Origin: Mastigamoeba balamuthi
Taxonomy: Eukaryota > Evosea > Mastigamoebida > Mastigamoebidae
Direction of reading: 5' to 3'
DNA length: 64,000 nucleotides
NCBI GenBank assembly: GCA_902651635.1
Contig: CACRSC010000001.1
Location: 342,325 to 406,324 of the forward strand
Shown: positions 44,657 through 64,000 of the stretch, piece by piece
Position numbering within the stretch: position 1 is the stretch's first letter
Layout: every line of letters starts with the position of its first letter
Program-made: the position numbers and the translations under genes
Notes under the pieces: generated by a model
Databases searched by the model: none
The model's input: only the letters and a program-made list of their open reading frames with translations
What the model was told of the DNA's origin: nothing

Positions 44657-45949
44657 ATGGCGGCGCTCGACGCTGTGCTCTCTCAAGGGCACCTCTTGGG
44701 CATCATCATCTCGGCGGCAGAGCATCCCCTCGAGTCATCAACCTGCGCCCTCGTGTGCCGTGCCTGGCGTGACGCCGTTCGCGCTCTGCGCGCCCACCGA
44801 GACCAGTCCTCCCGCAGCGCCTTCCACGCCCTGTACTCGCGCCGCTCCGCCGCTCGTCTGGCGCTCTCCGACGATGCCCGCGCTCGCCTGGACGCCGAGC
44901 TGACCGAGGTGTACGACGTGGATGCAGACAGGCAGAGGGTAGCGGCGCTGTTCGACGCCGGCGCTGTGCCCAGCGGCCTGTCCGACTACGAGCTCGGGGG
45001 CAAGAACGTGGGCGACTTTGTTGACCGCTGCCTGTGCCGGTGCAGTGCGCAGTCCACCTGCGGCGACTCCTGGGAGATGCTCAAGTCGCTCGTGTGCTCG
45101 CCCTCGTCGCACTGGGTCACGGGGAAGCGCTACGTGGGCAACGGCGGCGAGCAGTTCCCGTACTTCGTTCTGCGCGCACTCGCCTGCGGAGACGGGTGGG
45201 GTGAGCGCGCTGGCGCCGATTCCTCTCCGGACGTGACGGCCCTCTGCCTCAGGGCCCTCGAGCTCCTCGAGTGGATGCTGCTCTCCGACCAGGAGGCGTG
45301 GACCTCGTCAGGCCGCGCCGAGTGCGAGGGCCACTCGCTGTTCCCGGGGCACCAGAGCGACGTGTGTTTGTTCTACGTCTTCATACTGCGCGCCAGGCCT
45401 ATCAACCGCCACGTGCGGTTCATGCAGAAGAAGTTCCTCCATCTGGCCCTGGACCACCTGGGCACCAAGTTCTCTGTCCCGAGGCTGCTGTACGAGCACG
45501 ACGCCGTGTTCTGCCAGCACGGCTTCGGCGTCTTCGACCAATTGGCCCTGGATACTGCTCCGTGGGCCCTCGAGTTGTTTTCCGAGACTGGGCTGTCGCT
45601 CTCGCTGCTCATCCCCACCCCCGAGAGCTACGACCCACCAGATCCCGATGTGCGCCCCTGGAAGACCCTGCTCAACGTGTTCTGCAAGAGCAAAGAGGGA
45701 CGGGAGGGTCTCTGCAAGCTGATGGCGCGTTTCCCGTCTCTCCTGGAGCGCACTGTTGGGCGTGCCGAGGCCACCGAAAGGGACGGGTTTCTGTATGAGC
45801 TGGTCCGCAGACGGGAAAGGACGCTGCTCTCCTTCCTCATCGAGCAGTACCCGCAGTGGATGCACGACGTGGCGCCAACTCTCCTGGTTCAGGCCAGATC
45901 AACTCGGGGTTGCACAAGCCGCATTGTTGAGCTGCTTTCTAACACTTGA
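44657..45949 (+). CDS. F-box-like protein, 430 aa
   Basis: Single exon. The N-terminus (LLGIIISAAEHPLESSTCAL, then VCRAWRDAVRALRAH) fits an F-box. The body is helical, with Leu/Trp-rich segments such as LCLRALELLEWMLLS, and a C-terminal series of helix pairs (LLSFLIEQYPQWMHDV) that recalls degenerate ankyrin-type repeats common in amoebal F-box proteins. No catalytic motif. The substrate is unknown. Its ATG is 19 bp after a TAATCG stop-rich stretch, so this start is secure. Confidence 0.7.
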   Translation: MAALDAVLSQGHLLGIIISAAEHPLESSTCALVCRAWRDAVRALRAHRDQSSRSAFHALYSRRSAARLALSDDARARLDAELTEVYDVDADRQRVAALFDAGAVPSGLSDYELGGKNVGDFVDRCLCRCSAQSTCGDSWEMLKSLVCSPSSHWVTGKRYVGNGGEQFPYFVLRALACGDGWGERAGADSSPDVTALCLRALELLEWMLLSDQEAWTSSGRAECEGHSLFPGHQSDVCLFYVFILRARPINRHVRFMQKKFLHLALDHLGTKFSVPRLLYEHDAVFCQHGFGVFDQLALDTAPWALELFSETGLSLSLLIPTPESYDPPDPDVRPWKTLLNVFCKSKEGREGLCKLMARFPSLLERTVGRAEATERDGFLYELVRRRERTLLSFLIEQYPQWMHDVAPTLLVQARSTRGCTSRIVELLSNT

Positions 45950-46039
45950 TTCTCGAGAACAGTAATATCAACAACAAACCCGAAAAAAGCCCTTGATTTT
46001 TGTGGCAGATATCTTGGGCAGTCGCTTCAGAAGAGCAAA

Positions 46040-55903
<9,864 letters not shown>

Positions 55904-55932
55904 ATAGACCGCAAAAGTTGCTGGATTTATTG

Positions 55933-58900
55933 TTATTGGGGTGCTGGCTTCTCTTGTTCGTGGCCCTGCTTCTTGAGTGCCTTGTGCGCGTTCACTTCCC
56001 TCCTCTTGTACTCCCAGAATTCGGCCGGCTCATCACCCTTCCTGAAGTGCCTGAAGGGGCACTAGAGAGTTGTGAGCGATGAGTTGCTTTCATTAAGGCA
56101 TACATCTGGGTTGGGGCAGTGCCCTGTGTTGTAGAACTTGAAGCAGTGCTTGTATGTCCTCGACTCGGTCCTCCAAGGACCAGATGTACCGTGCTGCAAG
56201 AGCCCAGGGTTAAAGCCAGGTGGCTCGCATCCCCTTTTGATGTGTGGGAAGTTGCACTGCAGAGGTTGAGTGTTGAAACGAGTTAAAGTGCGGGTTACCA
56301 CGTAAATTGCGGCGTACGTTCGGTGTGTTGCAGACTCCTTTCTGGTAAAACTTCCAGCAGTACTTGGAGGGTGCCATCGGCGTGGCTTGTTGGTCTCGAT
56401 CGTCTCGCGGCAGGAGATACGCTGGCAGAGGCGTCGCCTCCTCCCGGGGCTCGAAGCAGTCGGGTATCCTGCCCTCCACGTTGCGCCACCGCGGGCGAAG
56501 GAAAGCCTTGGTGACGTCCGCCACGTTGGGCGTCTCCGTCTCCATCGCCCCGTGCAAATCAAACGCGGCGCCCGTGCTCACGGTGTTCGGGTCGACGGAC
56601 CTCATGACGCGGACCGAGTTGGACTTATCGCTCTTCTTGAGCAGATACGTCCCGGCGTCCAGCTTGAGCACCTGCGAGAGGACTGCGTGCGCGACGGCGG
56701 CGGCGGCTGTGGGTTTGTAGTCCGACTGGGACAGTACCCCCTGCAGGCGCGACTCCTCGACGTGGATGACGCGCTGCGAGACGGGGTCGATGTGCGCGAC
56801 GGCGAGAAGCGAGTCGCCGAGCAGATAGAGCGACGGGAACCACTTGGAGGTCTCGTTGGCCGAGACGACCTCCAGGCCCCGCGCGGGGTTGTACGTCATC
56901 TTGGCGTCGACCTTCATGTACTGCCACTTGGCCTGGGCCATGGCGCGTTGCTGAGCCGCGGGAGCGGAGGGGGGAAGGGGAGGCTTGGGAGACCGCACGG
57001 GGTCAGCGTCTGAGTTGCGGTACGCGCAGGCCTTGGACCTCGTCAGCAGCTTGATGCCGGAAAAGTTCCACAGGTTGTAGAGGACCGTGTCCTGCCTTCC
57101 GTGCTCGGGGTCCGGGAAGCCGCGCACAGGCTCCCCCTTCTCCAGCCCCGCGCGGATGGCGGTGCGCAGGAACGCGTTGCGGAACACCCACGTGTTCCTG
57201 CCCCTGCTGTTCATCTCTCCCGGTAGTGCCCTGTCGACGAGCACCACCTTCCTCGCGCCCCCAGGCCCGCCGCTGGACACAGAAGCGACCGTCACGGGCA
57301 GCGTCCAGTCCTCGCCGACGGACATGAGGCTCTTGAACGCCGACGACGTCATGACGACGTCCGCGCCTTCGTTCTGCGCATATTCCTGGGCCTTGGCGTC
57401 GAGCGCGATGCTAGGCAGGTGCTGCCGCTGCCAACCGCTGCCTTCGGGCTGCCCCAGCGCGATCTCCGCAACGCTGCCCAACGCGTAGGCCCTGCCCTCG
57501 CGCAGCACCATCTTGACGTGCCGCGGCATCTCGAGAGGCGGAAGCGACTGCGTTCCAACCTCGCAGAGGTTGGCGTAGTGCCTCGGGATCAGCTTGGCCG
57601 CCGACGCCTTTCGCTCCCACATCTTCCTGGCCTGCGCCCTCACCTCGGACGAGATCCAGTTGATTACGCTGGCGTTGCGCTCCGCCTCCCTGCGTTGGCC
57701 GCTGGTGAGCGCTCCAGTGGCCGCCTGGGCGTAGGGCGGTGGGCTCACCTGATGAGGAAGTTGTTGTAGGCCATCCTCTCGGTGTAGACCCTGGCCATCA
57801 GGGCGTGGAACTCGCGAGCCACCTCGTCGGGCATGGGCCGGTCCCGCTGGTTCTCGCTCTCGAGGAACTTCCTGTGCTCCGCGATGCTAAGCGACGACCA
57901 CGGCCGAGACAGCTCCACAAACTTGGGCTGGAGGGTTGCAAGCGTGAGAGGCTGTGCGCTGTATCGAAGGGATGCGGGTGTACCTTGGAGTGCTTGATTG
58001 GGGCTGCTCTCAATGCCAGCTGCATCGGAGTAGGGGCAGAGGCGAGAGCGGAGGCGGGGGATGCTTGTGCCGGCTCGCTGGGCACGGGGGATGCGACCCT
58101 TGGCGATGTCGGTGATCTTGCGTGAGGGGCACTCGCACTCGCGCGCGATTCTGCAACCTGCACGCCCACCAAGCTGTCAGCGCCATGTTGTGAAAGCGTG
58201 ACCATAGTACCGGAGTCGGCGTTGTTGAAGGACGGGAGACACTCTTTGTGGGGACTGCGACTGCTGTGCTCCTCGATTCGGAGGGTGCACCCGTCTCCGC
58301 CTTTTGTGAGGTGCTTTGTGTGAGTATAGTTTAGGTAGCATCGGGGAAGATGAACCTTCGGGGGTTTCGCGGCTGGCAGAGAAGATGTGGGCACTGAAGA
58401 CAGTGCGGGTGCGAGGGGCTTGGCGAGCACAGCAGGTGCGCTGCGTGCAGGGCGCACAAGGGGCCCTGGCAGCGGCCGTGTTGACGCAGGGGCACTGCGT
58501 ACTGCAGTAGGAGCAGCTGCGGCTGCAGTCGCGGTGGGAACAGCAGACACCGCGGACTGGACGGCGGCAGCAGGCGCACCACGCGCAGAGCGCCCAAGGG
58601 GCCCAGATGGCAGCACTGCGGCGGAAGCGGTGGACTCGGCACGTCTGGCCGGCACGGCAAGCATGGCGGGCTTGGCAGGCACTGAGGGAACTGCACGAGA
58701 TGTTGGAACTGCGGACGTCGCGATCCCTGAGGAAGCCGCGCGAAACGCGGGAACTACAGTTGGCACTTCTGACGCTGCGACCGCCGGCTTCGAGTTCCCG
58801 GGCAGAGTGGCCACGGAGGACGCTGCAGGAGCAGCGCAGGCGGCAGGTGCTGTTTCTGTTTGCATGGCGCGCTTGCGCATTGCCACGGCGAGTTCTGCGA

Positions 58901-61280
58901 ACCTGGCGGGCACAACGCGCACAGCAGGTGCGGGCACCACGGGCGTGGATGGCGCAGAGGACTTGGCCGGTACTGCGGGCACCGTGCACACAGTGGGCTC
59001 GGCAGATACTGCGGATGTGGCTTGCTCTTCTGCCCGGGCAGGCACGACGGGCACGGCTGGCACAGCTGGTGCCCCCGACGCGATAGGCGCCGGTGGCTCG
59101 GGAACTGCGTCCACAACTGGTACAGGAATCGCACTAATCTCGGGGGGGACCTTGGGCGCGTCTGGGATCGCGGGCTCGGAGTGCTCGCAGGGCCCCTCTG
59201 GCAGAGATCGTTCCTCGGGCGCTGCGGGCTCGATGCTCGTGTGGCCGACATGCACGAGGCTCGCTGCCGTGGACGCAGCGGGTATAGGAACAGAGAGTGC
59301 TGGCTTAGCACTCGGAGGCTCCGATTCCACCTGAATCAGTGCGAGGACCTTATCCGCTGCGGCCCCCTGTGGCTCTTCCAGGGAATCGCCGGCGCAGCTG
59401 CCACTGATGCCCTCCAACGCAGGCGACGATGCACCCGAATGTGACGTCTCCTGGGCAGGGGCGGCTGCTTCAGGCACGCGAGCAGGCAGCGACGGAGCGG
59501 CAGGTGGCGAGGTCGCGCGGACGGCAGTTGCGTCTGCGGTTGGCTCGCGATCCGCCTGCATGGCTGCCGCTGGTGCTTCCTCGCGGGGCAGTTCGGTCCG
59601 CTGCTCTGCCGCATCGACGGGTTCTGTCTCCTCCTGGGCTGTGTCGACCGTCGGCGCGCCCTCGTGCGCCGCTGCCCCGAGGAGTTCGGCTGTTCTCTCT
59701 GTCCGCCTCCGCTTGCCGAAGACGGTGTTCGAGCCCTGGGGAGCCGCCTGGAACTTGACCTTGTGTGTCGGAGGCCTCAGAGGCCTCGCCACCTTCTTCT
59801 CGGCGTCCTCCGCCCCTTCCCTCTCCCTCTTCTCTGCTTCTGCAACGGCGACGGCCCTGCGCTGGGCCATCGCCGCGATCGAGTTCTGCATCGCAATCCC
59901 GCGGGCTCTCGAGCCGCACGGAACGGCGTCCAGCAGAACGACCCGCTGCTTCTTGGTCACCTGCGCCTCGCAGTTTCTGACAACCGCTGCCAGTCTCTCG
60001 TGCTCCGACGACGACATCGACCCGCGACGTGCCTGCACTTGGCAATTCCCCTGGCCGTGTGCCGCAGGAGCTGCGTCGGTCGACGACACCGACGCTCGCC
60101 CAGGCCCCTCTGTGCTTGTGTGTCCTCTGGTACCCGAGTCTCCGACGAATGCGGCAGTGGGCGCGGGCGTCGGCGACGACAATGAGACCTCTGCGCGTTG
60201 CTGTGCGACCACAGCGGCGGCAACATGGGGGACAGCTTCGAGACCGGGCAGTGCGGCTGCGGGCTCAAGTGGGTCCCGTTCCTGTGCCGCATCTGGAGAC
60301 GTACTGGGGGACGGGCTGTTCGCGGCAGCCGCGGGCGTCTGGTCTGTCGGCGGGGCAGGCGCTGCGGTCCCAACGATGTCGTCCATCAGCATCCGCTTCC
60401 TCTTGGCAAACGGGTTGCTCCTCGCAGGGGCGCGGTGCGGCGCAGCGCAAACGCCACCGTGCTGTTTGCTTGCCTCTGTGCTTTGGTGCCCGGGGCGCTG
60501 CCGCCCACCCTCGGCCGGTGCCCCGCATGCTGCCAGAGAGGTCGCTGCTTCAACCAGTGGGCGCTGCGGCGGCGGCTGCGCTCCGTGGCTCTCGCTGTTG
60601 CGGGACACGTCGTCCGAGCTATCCGAGGAGGCAACTCGCTCTCCGAGCCCCAGGTCTGCAAGGACGTCGTCCTCGATCTGGCTCTGACGGTGCTGCTGTT
60701 CCCGCTGTTGATGCTGCTGCCGCCGCTGCTGTGTGTCGCCTGCCAGTCTGTGCTGCGGCTGCGGCTGCTGCTGCTGGGGTTTAGCAGCCACCGCCCCACC
60801 AGGGGCGTCCAAGCCAGCCGGCTCTGCGGGGCACAGGCTTGCCAGTATTTCGTCCTCTATCTGGCGTAGCTGCTGTTGCTGCTGTTGCTGCTGTTGCTGC
60901 TGTTGCTGCTGTTGCTGCTGTTGCTGCTGTTGCTGTGCCTGTGCCTCGTCCTCTGCTCTGTTGTGCGCCTTCCTGCCCCGCTTCTCTGGGGGCGCGCCTT
61001 CCCCGGCCGGCTGTTTCGCGGCGCGCGGCCTCTTCTCTCTCGCCGCCGGTGGGGGCTGCTGCTCGTGCTGCGGCTGCTGCTGGGGCAGCAGGGGCTCGCA
61101 GGGGCGGTCGGGGCACCCGGCGACCAGCGTCTTGTAGCGCGACACGCTCAGCCACGGCGCGCGCGCGTCCGACGGCGGCGGCGGGCTGCGCGGGCGCAGG
61201 TACTGCCACCAGCCCAGGGGCGCTTCCGTGGGCAGGGGCTCGGGGAGGCTCTCGAGCTGCGACGCGATGACACTCTCCAT
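55933..61280 (-). CDS. Large low-complexity protein with two CCCH zinc fingers, possibly ICE2/NARG2-like
   Basis: Predicted 1713 aa. Exons on the minus strand are 61280-57984, 57927-57749, 57702-56318, 56255-56104 and 56061-55933. The first 1100 residues are mostly disordered: a polyQ run of about 23, further Q-rich stretches and a long Ala/Val/Pro-rich region. A folded core begins with FVELSRPWSSLSIAEHRKFL and RVYTERMAYNNFLI and continues to LYNLWNFSGIKLLTRSKA. This pattern recalls the C-terminal domain of ICE2/NARG2 of the little elongation complex, which serves snRNA transcription; similarity is by eye only. Splicing completes two CCCH fingers at the end: CWKFYQKGVCNTPNCNFPH and CFKFYNTGHCPNPDCPFRH, which suggests RNA binding. 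Both fingers are split by introns at the same place. The stop lies 29 bp from the ATM stop. Confidence 0.8.
60868..60937. repeat. CAG/CAA microsatellite encoding polyglutamine
   Basis: On the minus strand the run alternates as a 9-nt unit (CAACAGCAG) about eight times, inside the large CCCH protein. Mixed CAG/CAA codons would stabilise it against slippage. Length variation between strains is likely. Confidence 0.9.
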
Positions 61281-61627
61281 GCGCCGAGAGTTCTGCGAGA
61301 TACAGATATCCGAGAGGATATTATCGGGGGATTAGTCAGCGACGAGGTGTCACTGGCCCTCTTCATGAACACAACTTGATTGGACATCAAGCGGCCGGGT
61401 TCCGACAAGATGTTCATTGCTACATCTCTCTGTGCACGAAAAACCGCGCATCCGTTCTGTGAACTCTGCAGGTCATCCGTCAGCACCCGCAGTGGGCAGA
61501 TAGGAGATGAATGCCTCAGGGTCCGCAGCACCTTTCCAGCACTGCAGGCTGTTTTTCGGTTTGAAGAGTCTGTCGGCAGAAGAGTCAAGTCCAGAGTCTC
61601 TATTTTTCATTTCTGGGCCGTTCCTCT
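61281..61627. promoter_or_regulatory. Tandem spacer between beta-mannosidase and the CCCH-protein gene
   Basis: 347 bp between the stop of the upstream minus-strand gene and the start of the downstream one. It must hold the 3' end of the beta-mannosidase transcript and the promoter of the CCCH gene. No repeat, hairpin or extra open frame of interest was seen. Confidence 0.35.
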
Positions 61628-63968
61628 TTAGAGAGTATCGACCAGAGAGCGGAAAGTCAGGGTCGAGGTGAAGGTGTGGTAGTTGAACGGGGCCTTGGAG
61701 CGGAACTCCACGATCTTGCTCTGGCCGGGGAGCAGGATGAACCCGTTGTCCGCAAACCGCCCGACAACCCCGGTCTGCAGGTACACGAAGGCTGCGGGGA
61801 CGTCGGTCGAGAGGACGACCATCGCGGTCCTCGAGTTCACTGCTATCGGCTTCACCGTCACGTGGGCCCTGGGGAGCGCGACCTGCGCGAACGACGTCGG
61901 GAAGAACGGGACGTCAGCACTGATCGGGGATCCGTCCGTTCCGGTCGCTGCGAACTCGAAGAGGACCTTGCTGGCCTCCCTGTGGGCAGATGCCAGGATC
62001 GATGCGATACCTGCGCGCAGTTGCGTAAGTCTTCACTGCCTCGCCATCCCCCTGTGGGCGCGTACTGTTCTGCTGGATCCTGGCCGAAGTCCCCGAGCCG
62101 ACAGTGAACGGGATCTCCCAAGTGTAGGCGACGCTGCCCGATTCCCAGTCAATGACGCGGCCCTGCACGCTGCCGGAGATCGACGCGTTCTTGTCGTTGA
62201 CGACATAGACAAACAGGTCGTCGCCCTTGTTGTAGACGCTGACGAGGAAAGAGCTGAAGAAGTTCTTGGCCCAGTTGTGCAGAATCTTCCAAGTCCCCGG
62301 GAACTCGATCGACGACCAGCTGGGAGCCTCCCAGATCTGTTCCGCTCCGTAAGTTACACACCGGTGGAGCAGGGAGGAGCCTCACATCGTTGAGCTGCCA
62401 GTACATGGCGCCCATGGTGTGCCCCTGCTCGGACTGGATCCTCCTGTAGTGCTCCGTCTGGGCCCTGTAGCACAGCGCCTGGTTGATCTGCGAGACGTAC
62501 GCCAGGTCGTCGAACTTCTTCACGTGGTTCTGGCTGCTCGGCACGCTGAAGTGGCGCTGGATGGACGTCATCATCTGCTCCTGACCCTGCGGGTGGTGCT
62601 GCCTCAGCAGCATGATCTCCGACATCCAGTCTGTTCGAATACGTGAGCACATATTTGCTTGCGAGGCAACTCGAGCGCTCACCGAGGTCGTCGACAGCAG
62701 TGACACCCGAGAGGGTCTGCAGGCTCGGCATCGACTGGAACCCGTACTCGGAGGAGAACCTCGGGCGCGGGTACATCGACACGTCCATGCAGTCGCTGTT
62801 GTAGTCGTAGAAGTGCACGTCGCCCCACAGCGGAGACCCGGCCTCGCCCCACCTCATGACGTACAGATCCTCCGAGGGGTTGTCCGCGAGAGCCATGTTG
62901 CTGGGAGAGCTCGGCACGAACGGCCTGCTCGGATCCTCGCTGGCGATGACGGGGCGGATTGTGTCGATGTAGAGCTTGGCGTAGTCGACCGCGTAGAGCT
63001 TGGGGTTCGTGCGCGACTCCTCGTACCACTGGATGGCCCCCTCGTTCTCGTTGTTGGCGGCCCAGATGGCCAGCGAGGCGTGGGACGCCGCGCGGCGCAC
63101 GTTGTCGCGGACCTCCTGGGCGACGGTGTCGAGGAAGGTCTTGTCGCGCGGGTACATGGCGCAGGCGAACATGGCGTCGGCCCAGACCATGATTCCCAGC
63201 TCGTCGCACAGCTCGTAAAAGTCCTCGGACTGGTAGACGCCGCCACCCCAGATCCTGACGAAGTTCATGCCCGCCTCGGCCATGCTCTCCACGAGCCACC
63301 TGACGTCGTCCTTGGTGACGCGCGTCTCGTAGATGTCCACCGGGATGAAGTTGGCCCCCTTGGTCCAGACCTTGACGCCGTTGATGCGGAAGTAGAACGA
63401 CAGGCCCTGCTCGCCTGGGATCGGCTCCTGGACCACCTCGGCGGTGCGGAACCCGATCTTCTTGTCCATGCACGAGGACTCGCCCTCAGCGCCGTAGAAG
63501 CACGCCTGAACAAGGTACAGGGACCTCGTGTTGGGCCCGACGCCGTTGGGCCACCACAGCTGCACGGACGTCCTGGGGATCGAGAGCACGAGGTCGACGA
63601 CGTTCTCGCCGTCGCTCAGAGGCCCGACGTTGGCGGTCACGGTGAGCCCCCCGGCCAGCGTTACGGTGACCTTGCCGGTGGTGCCCACGACGCCCTGCAG
63701 GATGACACGCGCGCGGACATCGAAGCCGTCGGGGGTCGCCGTGACGGTGGGCGCGAACTCGGCGATGATGGCCTCGGAGAAGCCCACGAGCTTGATGTCC
63801 TTCCAGATGCCCGACGTCACAGTGCTCGGCCCCCAGTCCCTGCGAGCGAAGAGCGGTGACCATTGAGAGGGGTTGGAGGAGCGGAGCAACTGCGCACCAT
63901 CCGAAATTGCACTGCTCCTTGCGCACGAAGTTCCTGTAGGGGTCGCCAAAGACGATGCCGCGGTTGTC
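61628..63968 (-). CDS. MANBA: Beta-mannosidase, glycoside hydrolase family 2 (partial, 5' end outside window)
   Basis: The window holds the last 708 residues, missing roughly 150-200 at the N-terminus. Exons are 63968-63898, 63839-62683, 62630-62386, 62336-62066 and 62010-61628; 63969-64000 is the end of an intron. The enzyme removes beta-1,4-mannose from the non-reducing end of N-glycan fragments, normally in lysosomes. Motifs: QCNFGWDWGP spanning the first intron, SGIWKDIKLV, GMNFVRIWGGGVYQSEDFYE, CDELGIMVWADAMFACAMYP, the acid/base Glu in WAANNENEGAIQW, the nucleophile Glu in SEYGFQSMPS, and YWQLNDIWEAPSW after splicing. The C-terminal beta domain is complete. Signal peptide cannot be seen here. 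Confidence 0.95.
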
Positions 63969-64000
63969 CTGTATCGGGTGTGTCAGGAGGCACACAACAG

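Noticed and set aside
60868-60937. CRISPR or minisatellite array
   Set aside because: The 9-nt periodicity is simply mixed CAG/CAA codons inside an open polyglutamine frame.

Overview
The window is nuclear DNA from a unicellular eukaryote with a compact, GC-rich, intron-dense genome. I reconstruct 20 protein-coding genes and about 92 introns. Most introns are 38-60 nt, GT-AG, with a few GC-AG. Gene content points to Amoebozoa: an ACAP-type BAR-PH-ArfGAP-ankyrin protein, a Dictyostelium-style tyrosine-kinase-like kinase and an F-box/SH2 protein. A multidomain [FeFe]-hydrogenase indicates an anaerobe, and PEX7 indicates peroxisomes. Together these suggest an archamoeba such as Mastigamoeba balamuthi, for which anaerobic peroxisomes are known. 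The species is an inference; the sequence carries no rRNA.

Layout. 1-2651: AT-richer, gene-poor DNA with fold-back repeats and a strong 102-nt hairpin. 2652-9504: a Cache-type adenylate cyclase, an F-box protein, PEX7, a possible GPS2-like coiled-coil protein and an unknown protein. 9759-16376: MED14, then an F-box protein fused to a CBL-like EF/SH2 module. 16737-23491: a MYND zinc-finger protein and a possible Cep57-like protein (both minus), then DDB1. 23787-29888: the hydrogenase, whose last readable exon runs in frame into a TKL kinase. 30110-35358: ACAP-type ArfGAP, a 97-aa membrane protein and an F-box-like protein. 35359-37342: no clear gene, but one stretch that could fold as a pseudoknot. 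37343-37774: a small secreted protein. 37775-44656: a repeat island with a LINE-like RNase H fragment between two 1.2-kb direct repeats. 44657-55903: an F-box-like protein, then ATM in 22 exons. 55933-61280 (minus): a large low-complexity protein with two CCCH fingers. 61628-63968 (minus): beta-mannosidase, cut by the window edge.

Themes. Several genes act in ubiquitin targeting (DDB1, four F-box-like proteins, one with an SH2 module). Others act in transcription and chromatin (MED14, possible GPS2-like and ICE2-like proteins), signalling (adenylate cyclase, TKL kinase, ATM) and anaerobic or organellar metabolism (hydrogenase, PEX7, beta-mannosidase). There are no operons. Genes are packed tail-to-tail with as little as 29 bp between stop codons, or head-to-head with 120-235 bp shared spacers. 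Exon models were placed by hand from splice-site phase and family homology. All summed coding lengths are multiples of three, but individual junctions remain predictions.
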